Shown here in pieces: positions 7,022 through 12,740 of a DNA stretch of 14,888 bases (its first letter is position 1; each line of letters opens with the position of its first letter). Below the pieces are notes generated by a model. The model was not told the origin of the DNA and did no database searches. It saw nothing but the letters and a program-made list of their open reading frames with translations. The position numbers and the translations under genes were made by a program. The DNA is taken from assembly GCA_026983895.1 (NCBI GenBank), contig JALSTF010000105.1:1-14888 (forward strand). Reading direction: 5' to 3'. The stretch is from Sulfurovum sp. Lineage in GTDB: Bacteria > Campylobacterota > Campylobacteria > Campylobacterales > Sulfurovaceae.

Positions 7022-7097
7022 GCTGGCGTAGCTCAGTTGGTAGAGCAGCTGATTTGTAATCAGCAGGTCGGGGGTTCGAGTCCCTTTGCCAGCTCCA
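7022..7097 (+). tRNA. tRNA-Thr (anticodon UGU)
   Basis: This 76-nt cloverleaf has encoded CCA. Acceptor GCTGGCG pairs with TGCCAGC. The anticodon stem GCTGA/TCAGC encloses TTTGTAA, giving anticodon TGT for ACA codons. The T loop is GGTTCGAGTC. It is the first tRNA of the operon. Confidence 0.98.
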
Positions 7098-7153
7098 TTT
7101 AAAACAATAATTATCAGTGTTTGTACCAGTAATAAGACAGATAAAATAAACGT

Positions 7154-7238
<85 letters not shown>

Positions 7239-7260
7239 TTATGTTAAGTCACATAAAGAC

Positions 7261-7337
<77 letters not shown>

Positions 7338-7350
7338 TATAACTGGGAGC

Positions 7351-7374
7351 TGTGTGAATTATGTACTTCACATA
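7351..7374 (+). other. Small hairpin in the Gly-Thr tRNA spacer
   Basis: TGTGTGAA (7351-7358) pairs with TTCACATA (7367-7374) around an 8-nt loop, with one G-T pair. It lies 13 nt after tRNA-Gly in the 168-nt spacer (7338-7505), which holds no gene I can support. It may be a processing signal. Confidence 0.35.
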
Positions 7375-7505
7375 CTATTATTAACTTCAGCAGTCGGTTC
7401 TGGCAACTTTGTTGTTCATCCCAATGCTACTAATAATCTCAGACAAAAATTGATTTAATATAAACACCGTTTCAAGTATATTGGTATATACAAAAATATA
7501 AACTT

Positions 7506-7580
<75 letters not shown>

Positions 7581-7592
7581 TTTTCCATGAAT

Positions 7593-7636
7593 ATATGGAC
7601 AAAAGTGTTACTGTCGTGTAATAGTTTTGTCCATAT
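7593..7636 (+). other. Long hairpin between tRNA-Thr and tuf
   Basis: ATATGGACAAAA (7593-7604) pairs perfectly over 12 bp with TTTTGTCCATAT (7625-7636). Inside are a symmetric 3x3 loop and a second 4-bp stem, TTAC/GTAA, closing a 6-nt loop. No T tract follows, so it looks more like a processing or stability element separating tRNA precursor from tuf mRNA than a classical terminator. Confidence 0.6.
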
Positions 7637-7655
7637 GGTATGGGGTCATAAGAAA

Positions 7656-7668
7656 ATTTGGGTATAAT
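7656..7668 (+). promoter_or_regulatory. tuf: Internal promoter before tuf
   Basis: TATAAT at 7663-7668 is preceded by TTTGGG, the extended -10 style common in Campylobacter/Helicobacter, and no consensus -35 is seen. Transcription would start near 7675, about 29 nt before the ATG, so tuf can be expressed apart from the tRNAs. Confidence 0.65.
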
Positions 7669-7703
7669 ACTGCCTTAAAACATTTTACGCTAGGAGAAAA
7701 AGC

Positions 7704-8912
7704 ATGGCTAAAGAAAAATACGAACGTACGAAACCGCACGTTAACATCGGTACTATCGGTCACGTTGACCACGGTAAAACTACATTGACTGCTGCGATTA
7801 CTGCGGTACTCGCAACTAAGAACGACACTGCTCTTATGGATTACGATCAGATCGATAATGCTCCTGAAGAGAGAGAAAGAGGAATTACGATTGCTACTTC
7901 TCATGTAGAGTATGAAACTGAAAACAGACACTATGCCCACGTTGACTGTCCAGGTCACGCCGACTATGTTAAAAACATGATCACCGGTGCTGCACAAATG
8001 GATGGTGCGATCCTCGTTATCGCTGCGACTGACGGACCAATGGCTCAGACAAGAGAGCACATCCTTCTTTCCAAGCAGGTAGGTGTACCATACATCGTTG
8101 TATTCTTGAACAAAGAAGATCAGCTTGATGATGAAGACAAAGAAGAGATGCTTGAACTCGTTGAAATGGAAGTAAGAGAACTTCTTTCTGAGTACGACTT
8201 CCCGGGTGATGATACACCGATCGTAGCTGGTTCAGCATTCCAGGCGCTTGAAGAAGCAAAAGCGGGTAAACTCGGTGAGTGGTCAGACAAAATCCTTGAG
8301 CTTATGGCAGCGGTAGATGAGTATATCCCTGAGCCAAAAAGAGAGACTGACAAAGACTTCCTTATGGCGATCGAAGATATCTTTACTATCCAGGGACGTG
8401 GTACGGTTGTAACCGGTAAAGTTGACAGAGGTCAGGTTTGTGTGGGTGACGAAGTAGAGATCGTTGGACTTAAAGATACTCAGAAAACCACTGTAACAGG
8501 TGTTGAAATGTTCCGTAAGGAAATGGACTGTGGTATCGCTGGTGACAACTGTGGTGTACTTATCCGTGGTATTGCCAAAGAAGATGTACAAAGAGGTATG
8601 GTTCTTTGTAAACCAGGTTCAATCACTCCTCATACTCAGTTCGAAGCTGAAGTCTATGTATTGACTAAAGAAGAAGGTGGTAGACACACTCCATTCTTTG
8701 ACAACTACAGACCACAGTTCTATGTACGTACAACTGATGTTACTGGTTCAGTAAAGCTTCAGGAAGGTACTGAAATGGTTATGCCAGGCGACAACGTCAA
8801 GATCAATGTTGAGCTTATCGCTCCGATCGCACTTGATGAAGGTACACGATTCGCTATCCGTGAAGGTGGTAGAACTGTTGGTGCCGGTGTTGTCTCCAAG
8901 ATCATCGCTTAA
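7704..8912 (+). CDS. tuf: Elongation factor Tu
   Basis: This 402-residue GTPase delivers aminoacyl-tRNA to the ribosome. The GTP-binding motifs are intact: G1 GHVDHGKT (19-26), the switch I region with RGITIATSHVEYET (59-72), G3 DCPGH (81-85), G4 NKED (136-139) and G5 GSA (near 175). Domain II carries GRGTVVTGKVDRG, and domain III ends with RTVGAGVVSKI. NKED in place of the usual NKC/Q/VD is a conservative change, since the essential Asn, Lys and Asp are kept. AGGAG sits 9 nt before the ATG. It follows four tRNAs, as tufB does in E. coli, and has its own -10. A hairpin follows the stop. Confidence 0.99.
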   Translation: MAKEKYERTKPHVNIGTIGHVDHGKTTLTAAITAVLATKNDTALMDYDQIDNAPEERERGITIATSHVEYETENRHYAHVDCPGHADYVKNMITGAAQMDGAILVIAATDGPMAQTREHILLSKQVGVPYIVVFLNKEDQLDDEDKEEMLELVEMEVRELLSEYDFPGDDTPIVAGSAFQALEEAKAGKLGEWSDKILELMAAVDEYIPEPKRETDKDFLMAIEDIFTIQGRGTVVTGKVDRGQVCVGDEVEIVGLKDTQKTTVTGVEMFRKEMDCGIAGDNCGVLIRGIAKEDVQRGMVLCKPGSITPHTQFEAEVYVLTKEEGGRHTPFFDNYRPQFYVRTTDVTGSVKLQEGTEMVMPGDNVKINVELIAPIALDEGTRFAIREGGRTVGAGVVSKIIA

Positions 8913-8920
8913 GACGCACT

Positions 8921-8942
8921 TGCAGGGGGATTTCCTCCTGCA
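8921..8942 (+). terminator. Hairpin after tuf, partial terminator or processing site
   Basis: TGCAGGGGG (8921-8929) pairs with CCTCCTGCA (8934-8942), nine pairs with one G-T, around an ATTT loop. No T run follows, and rpmG begins 19 nt downstream. It probably sets a 3' end for tuf mRNA while allowing some read-through. Confidence 0.5.
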
Positions 8943-8961
8943 CTTATCATAGGAGATAAAT

Positions 8962-9114
8962 ATGAGAGAAACAGTTCACCTTGGATGTGAGAAGTGTACA
9001 AGACGTAACTACCACACAACCAAGAATAAAAAAACAACAACAGAGAAACTTGCTTTGAAAAAGTATTGCAAGTGGTGCAAAGAGCACACTGTTCACAAAG
9101 AGATGAAGCTGTAA
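8962..9114 (+). CDS. rpmG: 50S ribosomal protein L33
   Basis: This 50-residue basic protein starts at an ATG with AGGAG 7 nt upstream. It has two CxxC pairs (CEKC at 9-12, CKWC at 36-39), so it is the zinc-binding form of L33. RNYHTTKNKK is the typical core. It lies between tuf and tRNA-Trp, the usual order in Campylobacterota. Confidence 0.97.
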   Translation: MRETVHLGCEKCTRRNYHTTKNKKTTTEKLALKKYCKWCKEHTVHKEMKL

Positions 9115-9134
9115 TCAGCAACATCCTTTGAAAG

Positions 9135-9165
9135 TGTCAGGAAGGCCTTTTGGGGTCTCATGACA
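9135..9165 (+). other. Hairpin before tRNA-Trp
   Basis: TGTCA (9135-9139) pairs with TGACA (9161-9165), and AGGCC (9143-9147) pairs with GGTCT (9154-9158) inside it. It lies 15 nt before tRNA-Trp and may separate rpmG mRNA from the tRNA. Confidence 0.35.
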
Positions 9166-9180
9166 ACCTAAATAGTATTT

Positions 9181-9256
9181 AGGCCAATAGCTCAGTTGGT
9201 AGAGCACTGGTCTCCAAAACCAGGTGCCGGGGGTTCGAGTCCCTCTTGGCCTGCCA
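9181..9256 (+). tRNA. tRNA-Trp (anticodon CCA)
   Basis: This 76-nt cloverleaf has encoded CCA. Acceptor AGGCCAA pairs with TTGGCCT, discriminator G. The anticodon loop CTCCAAA between CTGGT and ACCAG gives CCA. Only 19 nt separate it from secE, so tRNA excision would create the secE 5' end. Confidence 0.98.
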
Positions 9257-9275
9257 TAACAAAGGTAACACAGAC

Positions 9276-9455
9276 ATGGGAAAAATTTCAACATTTATCG
9301 CGAACGCGAAAGCGGAGCTCCATAAAGTAATATTTCCGACGAAAGTACAAGTTAGACAAGCATTTTTGGCAGTCATTCTCGTAGTCACTGTCATATCAAT
9401 ATTTTTAGCATTGGTGGACCTTTTGATGTCATCAATCATTTCATCAGTTTTATAA
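9276..9455 (+). CDS. secE: Preprotein translocase subunit SecE
   Basis: This 59-residue protein starts at the ATG at 9276. A longer in-frame start at 9246 would lie within tRNA-Trp and is rejected. The amphipathic N-terminal segment (NAKAELHKVIFPTKVQVRQA, about 10-29) carries the SecE signature E-L-x-K-V-x-x-P. A single membrane helix (about 30-50) follows. This is the short, one-helix form of SecE that clamps SecY. It is followed by nusG after 12 nt, the standard pair. Confidence 0.97.
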   Translation: MGKISTFIANAKAELHKVIFPTKVQVRQAFLAVILVVTVISIFLALVDLLMSSIISSVL

Positions 9456-9467
9456 GGTAGAGAGAAG

Positions 9468-9998
9468 ATGGCTTTTCAATGGTATGCAATTCAAACCTAT
9501 TCGGGCAGTGAGCTTTCTGTTAAAAGAGCAATCGAGCAGCTTGTAAAAGATTATGGGATCGAAGATAAAGTTGAACGTATAGTTGTCCCGACCGAAGAGG
9601 TCATTGAAGTGAAGAACGGTGAGAAGAAAATCACTGAAAGAACACTTTATTCAGGGTATGCTTTCGCACATATAGACCTGGATACTGACCTTTGGCACAA
9701 GATCCAATCTTTGCCTAGAGTATCTAGATTTATCGGTGAACAAAAGACACCTACCGTATTGGCAGAAGCTGACGTTAAAAATATTTTGGACAAGTTGGAG
9801 CAGAAATCCGCACCGCGTCCAAAAGTCGATTTTGAAACAGGAGAAATGGTACGTATCGTTAACGGATCATTCGCCAACTTCACCGGAATGGTCGAAGAGT
9901 ACGATCTTGACCATGGAAAACTGAAACTCAATGTTTCTATTTTTGGTAGAAATACACCGATCGAAATCGATTATACAGAAGTAGAGAAAATTCTTTAA
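9468..9998 (+). CDS. nusG: Transcription termination/antitermination factor NusG
   Basis: This 176-residue protein has an N-terminal NGN domain starting WYAIQTYSGSELSVKRAIEQ, with the conserved YSGYAFAHIDLD and FIGEQKTP segments. A C-terminal KOW domain follows (about 124-176, FETGEMVRIVNGSFANFTGMVEEY, ending in EVEKIL). NusG binds RNA polymerase and links it to Rho or ribosomal protein S10. The length is normal. It lies 12 nt after secE and 65 nt before rplK, and no terminator was seen between nusG and rplK. Confidence 0.98.
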   Translation: MAFQWYAIQTYSGSELSVKRAIEQLVKDYGIEDKVERIVVPTEEVIEVKNGEKKITERTLYSGYAFAHIDLDTDLWHKIQSLPRVSRFIGEQKTPTVLAEADVKNILDKLEQKSAPRPKVDFETGEMVRIVNGSFANFTGMVEEYDLDHGKLKLNVSIFGRNTPIEIDYTEVEKIL

Positions 9999-10063
9999 AA
10001 TTTCTCTAGTCTTTGATCTTGGGACTTAAAACAGAAAGATAAATTACACTCAAGGAAGAACAG

Positions 10064-10489
10064 ATGGCAAAAAAAATAACTGAAAAGTTCAAAATGATGA
10101 TCCCTGCCGGATCCGCGAACCCGTCACCGCCAGTGGGTCCAGCACTCGGACAACGTGGTGTTAATATCATGGAGTTTTGTAAAGCTTTCAATGAAAAAAC
10201 AAAAGACAAAATGGGATTCAAGATCCCTGTGATCGTGACTGTTTATGCAGACAGAAGTTTTACATTTGAAACGAAGCAGCCGCCGGCAAGCGACCTTATC
10301 CTCAAAGCGGCGGGCCTTAAAAAAGGTACGGACAACCCGCTTTTGAATAAAGTAGGTTCTATCAGCAAAGCGAAACTTGAAGAAGTGATTGACCAGAAGA
10401 TCGCTGACCTGAATACCAATGACAGAGAAGCTGCAGCAAAGATCCTTGCAGGTTCTTGCAGAAGCATGGGTATCGAGATCGTAGACTAA
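10064..10489 (+). CDS. rplK: 50S ribosomal protein L11
   Basis: This 141-residue protein shows the N-terminal signature PAGSANPSPPVGPALGQRGVNIMEFCKAFN and the C-terminal rRNA-binding domain ending ILAGSCRSMGIEIVD. AAGGA lies 9 nt before the ATG. L11 forms the GTPase-associated region on 23S rRNA with L10 and L12, whose genes are downstream. It is the first of the rplK-rplA pair. Confidence 0.98.
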   Translation: MAKKITEKFKMMIPAGSANPSPPVGPALGQRGVNIMEFCKAFNEKTKDKMGFKIPVIVTVYADRSFTFETKQPPASDLILKAAGLKKGTDNPLLNKVGSISKAKLEEVIDQKIADLNTNDREAAAKILAGSCRSMGIEIVD

Positions 10490-10511
10490 GCGTAAGTTCT
10501 TAAAATCATTA

Positions 10512-10534
10512 CCACATAGATTTAAAATATGTGG
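10512..10534 (+). other. Hairpin in the rplK-rplA spacer
   Basis: CCACATA (10512-10518) pairs perfectly with TATGTGG (10528-10534) around a 9-nt loop. It sits 23 nt before the rplA start, where it could affect translation coupling or mRNA processing. Confidence 0.45.
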
Positions 10535-10557
10535 GAGCAATTAAAGCGGAGAAAATA

Positions 10558-11262
10558 ATGGCAAAAAAAGTAAGTAAAAGAAGAGAAGCACTGCTCAAAA
10601 AAGTAGATGCGACAAAAGAGTACAGTGTCGATGAAGCAATGGCGATACTCAAAGAGCTCAAGTCGGCAAAATTCGATGAAACAGTCGAAGTGGCCCTGAA
10701 CCTTAATGTTGACCCGAGACATGCAGACCAAATGGTCAGAGGGTCAGTTGTTCTTCCTCATGGAACGGGTAAAAAGGTAAGAGTAGCGGTCTTTGCAAAA
10801 GATGCAAAAGCAGATGAAGCGAAAGCCGCAGGTGCAGATCTTGTCGGTGCAGCGGATCTTATTGAAGATATCCAGGCAGGGAAGATCGATTTCGATATCG
10901 TTATCTCTACACCGGATATGATGGGAGTGCTCGGTAAAGTAGCAAGAGTACTCGGGCCAAAAGGCCTTATGCCTAACCCAAAGACAGGTACAGTGACTAT
11001 GGATGTTGCCAAAGCAGTCGAGAATGCCAAGGGCGGTCAGGTGAACTTCAGAGTGGACAAAAAAGGGAATATCCATGCCGGTATCGGAAAGATCTCTTTT
11101 GACCAGGAAAAGATCAAAGAGAACTTCATGACACTGATCGAAAAGATCAACAGAATGAAGCCGGCGTCTGCAAAAGGCAGATACATCACCAATGCAGCAG
11201 TATCATTGACAATGAGCCCGTCGATCACATTGGATGCTTCCGAAGTAATGGACATCAAATAG
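10558..11262 (+). CDS. rplA: 50S ribosomal protein L1
   Basis: This 234-residue protein starts at the ATG at 10558, which has GGAGA 5 nt upstream; a GTG at 10531 would add nine residues inside the leader. Recognised segments are the N-terminal KRREALLKKVDATKEYSVDEA, the core ARVLGPKGLMPNPKTGTVT, and GGQVNFRVDKKGNIHAGIGKISF. L1 binds the L1 stalk of 23S rRNA and in E. coli represses its own operon. A GC-rich hairpin follows eight bases after the stop. Confidence 0.98.
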   Translation: MAKKVSKRREALLKKVDATKEYSVDEAMAILKELKSAKFDETVEVALNLNVDPRHADQMVRGSVVLPHGTGKKVRVAVFAKDAKADEAKAAGADLVGAADLIEDIQAGKIDFDIVISTPDMMGVLGKVARVLGPKGLMPNPKTGTVTMDVAKAVENAKGGQVNFRVDKKGNIHAGIGKISFDQEKIKENFMTLIEKINRMKPASAKGRYITNAAVSLTMSPSITLDASEVMDIK

Positions 11263-11269
11263 TGCTTTA

Positions 11270-11287
11270 CTCCGGTTTCGGCCGGAG
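11270..11287 (+). terminator. GC-rich hairpin after rplA
   Basis: CTCCGG (11270-11275) pairs with CCGGAG (11282-11287) around a TTTCGG loop, and TTATTTT follows shortly at 11291-11297. It is probably a partial terminator or 3' end of rplKA mRNA. Confidence 0.5.
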
Positions 11288-11298
11288 AGCTTATTTTC

Positions 11299-11326
11299 AA
11301 AAGAGCACTATACGTAGGGCTTTTTT
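11299..11326 (+). terminator. Terminator-like hairpin with T6 before the L10 leader
   Basis: AAAAGAGC (11299-11306) pairs with GCTTTTTT (11319-11326), then a single mismatch and CTA/TAG around a TACG tetraloop. The six T residues close the 3' arm. No promoter is obvious between it and rplJ, so it would attenuate rather than block transcription. Confidence 0.55.
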
Positions 11327-11330
11327 GAGA

Positions 11331-11427
11331 GTAACCGTACGTCATGCGATATGAAAACGGTGATTTCTCATATCTTAGGTCAAAGACAACAGGGGCGAAA
11401 GCTTAATTGCTATACTGAAAAGGTATA
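11331..11427 (+). ncRNA. Ribosomal protein L10 leader (rplJL autoregulatory RNA)
   Basis: The segment 11379-11408 carries the conserved core GTCAAAGACAACAGG, then GGCGAAAGCTTAAT, which I recognise from the L10 leader family. L10, with L12, binds a kink-turn in this RNA and represses rplJL. Flanking stems are visible: GATATGA (11348-11354) with TCATATC (11368-11374), and CTATAC (11410-11415) with GTATAG (11423-11428). Ends are approximate. Confidence 0.75.
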
Positions 11428-11450
11428 GGCGTGGATATCCACACCCTTTT
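11428..11450 (+). terminator. Attenuator-like hairpin just before rplJ
   Basis: GGCGTGG (11428-11434) pairs with CCACACC (11439-11445), with one mismatch and an ATAT loop, followed by CTTTT (11446-11450). It lies at the 3' end of the L10 leader, 20 nt before the rplJ ATG, and shares base 11428 with the preceding stem. Confidence 0.45.
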
Positions 11451-11470
11451 GTAGATCGGAAGGAGAAAAT

Positions 11471-11956
11471 ATGACAAGAACCAGAAAAGAAGAATTGGTC
11501 GCAGAGATGACAGCAGAGTTCAAAGACGCTGGTGCTATCATCGTTTGTGATTACAAAGGTATGACGGTTGAAAATCTTGAGGTTGTCAGAAACCTTGCAA
11601 AAGATGAAGATACCAAAGTCAAAGTCGTCAAGAACAGACTGGCAGCGATCGCATTGGAAAATGCGGGTTGTGAAGCCGTCGATTTCAAAGACACGAACCT
11701 TGTAATCTGGGGTGATACACAGGTACTTCCTTGTAAGATCGCTGATAAAGCTGCAACACAGTTCAAAGATACATTCAAGATCAAAACGGGTCTGATCGAA
11801 GGTGAAGTCGCGTCTATGGAAACCATCAATGCGATGGCTAAACTTCCTACGAGAGACGAACTTATCGGTATGCTTCTTAATGTTTGGAATGCACCGGTAC
11901 AGAACTTCACTATCGGATTGAAAGCACTTGCTGACAAAAAAGAATCAGAGGCGTAA
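11471..11956 (+). CDS. rplJ: 50S ribosomal protein L10
   Basis: This 161-residue protein starts with MTRTRKEELVAEMTAEFKDA and the strand AIIVCDYKGMTV, then KVVKNRLAAIALE, the usual L10 rRNA-binding region. The C-terminal helix that holds L12 dimers spans about residues 128-158 (KLPTRDELIGMLLNVWNAP onward). GGAAGGAG lies just before the ATG. L10 anchors the L12 stalk and represses its own leader RNA. Confidence 0.98.
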   Translation: MTRTRKEELVAEMTAEFKDAGAIIVCDYKGMTVENLEVVRNLAKDEDTKVKVVKNRLAAIALENAGCEAVDFKDTNLVIWGDTQVLPCKIADKAATQFKDTFKIKTGLIEGEVASMETINAMAKLPTRDELIGMLLNVWNAPVQNFTIGLKALADKKESEA

Positions 11957-11964
11957 TGTGTGGT

Positions 11965-11985
11965 GAGAGCCACAGGGCTCTTTTT
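11965..11985 (+). terminator. Terminator-like hairpin between rplJ and rplL
   Basis: AGAGCC (11966-11971) pairs perfectly with GGCTCT (11976-11981) around ACAG, with a G-T pair below, and a run of five T residues (11981-11985) completes an intrinsic terminator pattern. It lies 9 nt after the rplJ stop. Confidence 0.6.
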
Positions 11986-12039
11986 GAAGAATGGGGTACT
12001 GATCCCGTTTATGAGTAAAATATTTTTAAGGAAATAAAA

Positions 12040-12414
12040 ATGGCAACAACTAAAGAAGATGTATTAGAGTTTATCTCAAACCTTTCTGTTCTTGAGCTCT
12101 CTGAGCTTGTAAAAGAATTCGAAGAGAAATTCGGCGTAACTGCGCAGGCTACTGTCGTAGCTGCCGGTGGTGCTGCTGCTGGCGGTGAAGCTGCGGAAGA
12201 GCAAACAGAGTTCACTGTTGTTCTTACTGATGCAGGTGCGAAAAAGATCAATGCGATCAAAGTGGTAAGAGCTATCACAGGTCTTGGTCTTAAAGAAGCG
12301 AAAGCGGCAGTTGAAGAGACACCTTCTGTACTTAAAGAAGGCGTTTCCAAAGAAGAAGCTGAAGAGCTTAAAAAGCAGATCGAAGAAGCCGGCGCTTCTT
12401 GTGAGCTTAAATAA
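12040..12414 (+). CDS. rplL: 50S ribosomal protein L7/L12
   Basis: This 124-residue protein has the N-terminal dimerisation domain (EDVLEFISNLSVLELSELVK), an Ala/Gly-rich hinge (about 38-54) and a C-terminal domain with DAGAKKINAIKVVRAITGLGLKEAKAAVE that recruits GTPase factors. The length is normal. AAGGA lies 7 nt before the ATG, and TAAAAT at 12016-12021 could act as a weak -10 for extra rplL mRNA, though no -35 is seen. Confidence 0.99.
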   Translation: MATTKEDVLEFISNLSVLELSELVKEFEEKFGVTAQATVVAAGGAAAGGEAAEEQTEFTVVLTDAGAKKINAIKVVRAITGLGLKEAKAAVEETPSVLKEGVSKEEAEELKKQIEEAGASCELK

Positions 12415-12432
12415 TCATTCCGATTGTTTAAC

Positions 12433-12459
12433 GATGGTCAGGCTGTCTGCCTGATCATC
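12433..12459 (+). other. Strong hairpin after rplL
   Basis: GATGGTCAGGC (12433-12443) pairs with GCCTGATCATC (12449-12459), 11 pairs with one G-T, around a TGTCT loop. No T run follows, so it suggests a stable mRNA 3' end or partial pause more than a classical terminator. Confidence 0.6.
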
Positions 12460-12473
12460 CGCGTGTCATCTAC

Positions 12474-12541
12474 TTGGATATAGCGATAAACTATTCGGAG
12501 ACATTTCATACCCTCCTCTAATAGTTTCTTTGTGTATCCAA
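12474..12541 (+). other. Long imperfect helix, candidate RNase III site
   Basis: TTGGATA (12474-12480) pairs with TATCCAA (12535-12541), AAACTATT (12488-12495) with AATAGTTT (12520-12527), and GGAG (12497-12500) with CTCC (12513-12516). The 7x7 segment between the first two stems is symmetric and partly paired, giving about 22 bp of near-continuous duplex. Confidence 0.6.
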
Positions 12542-12640
12542 TACATCAGGGCCCAAAACCCTTAACAAATACTATTAAACCTTATTGACAGATTCTAAAA
12601 TGTGTGATCCTGACTGCCCGTGCAGAGGATGCCCGCACTC

Positions 12641-12685
12641 CAAAAGCCAACTAAGGTGCCTTGACGGCACTTTATCTGGCTTTTG
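12641..12685 (+). other. Long hairpin in the rpoB leader
   Basis: CAAAAGCCA (12641-12649) pairs with TGGCTTTTG (12677-12685), then a 3x3 loop, then AAGGTGCC (12653-12660) with GGCACTTT (12666-12673) around TTGAC. Seventeen pairs in all, with one G-T. It ends 55 nt before the rpoB start. Confidence 0.6.
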
Positions 12686-12740
12686 AAGATTTTAGACTCT
12701 GTTCTAAAAGCGTTCCAAACAATGAAACATAAGGATAACC

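Larger units (their letters stand above)
12415..12740 (+). other. rplL-rpoB spacer (326 bases), no gene, heavily structured
   Basis: No open frame with coding support was found on either strand. The region holds three large hairpins, listed separately, and an 8-base pairing (TCTAAAAT 12594-12601 with ATTTTAGA 12689-12696) that competes with a downstream partner. This is the place where E. coli has an attenuator and an RNase III site controlling rpoBC relative to rplJL. A perfect TTGACA at 12585-12590 has no matching -10. Confidence 0.7.

Noticed and set aside
7338..7505. Possible gene fragment in the Gly-Thr tRNA spacer (GSGNFVVHPNATNN on the plus strand)
   Set aside because: Too short, no start with a ribosome binding site, and no family recognised; probably chance coding in a transcribed spacer.
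9179..9439. Minus-strand 86-residue open frame ending SNPRHLVLETSALPTELLA
   Set aside because: It is antisense translation of tRNA-Trp and secE, again a familiar artefact.
12585..12590. Perfect TTGACA as a dedicated rpoB promoter
   Set aside because: No -10-like hexamer occurs 16-18 bp downstream (12607-12615 reads ATCCTGACT).
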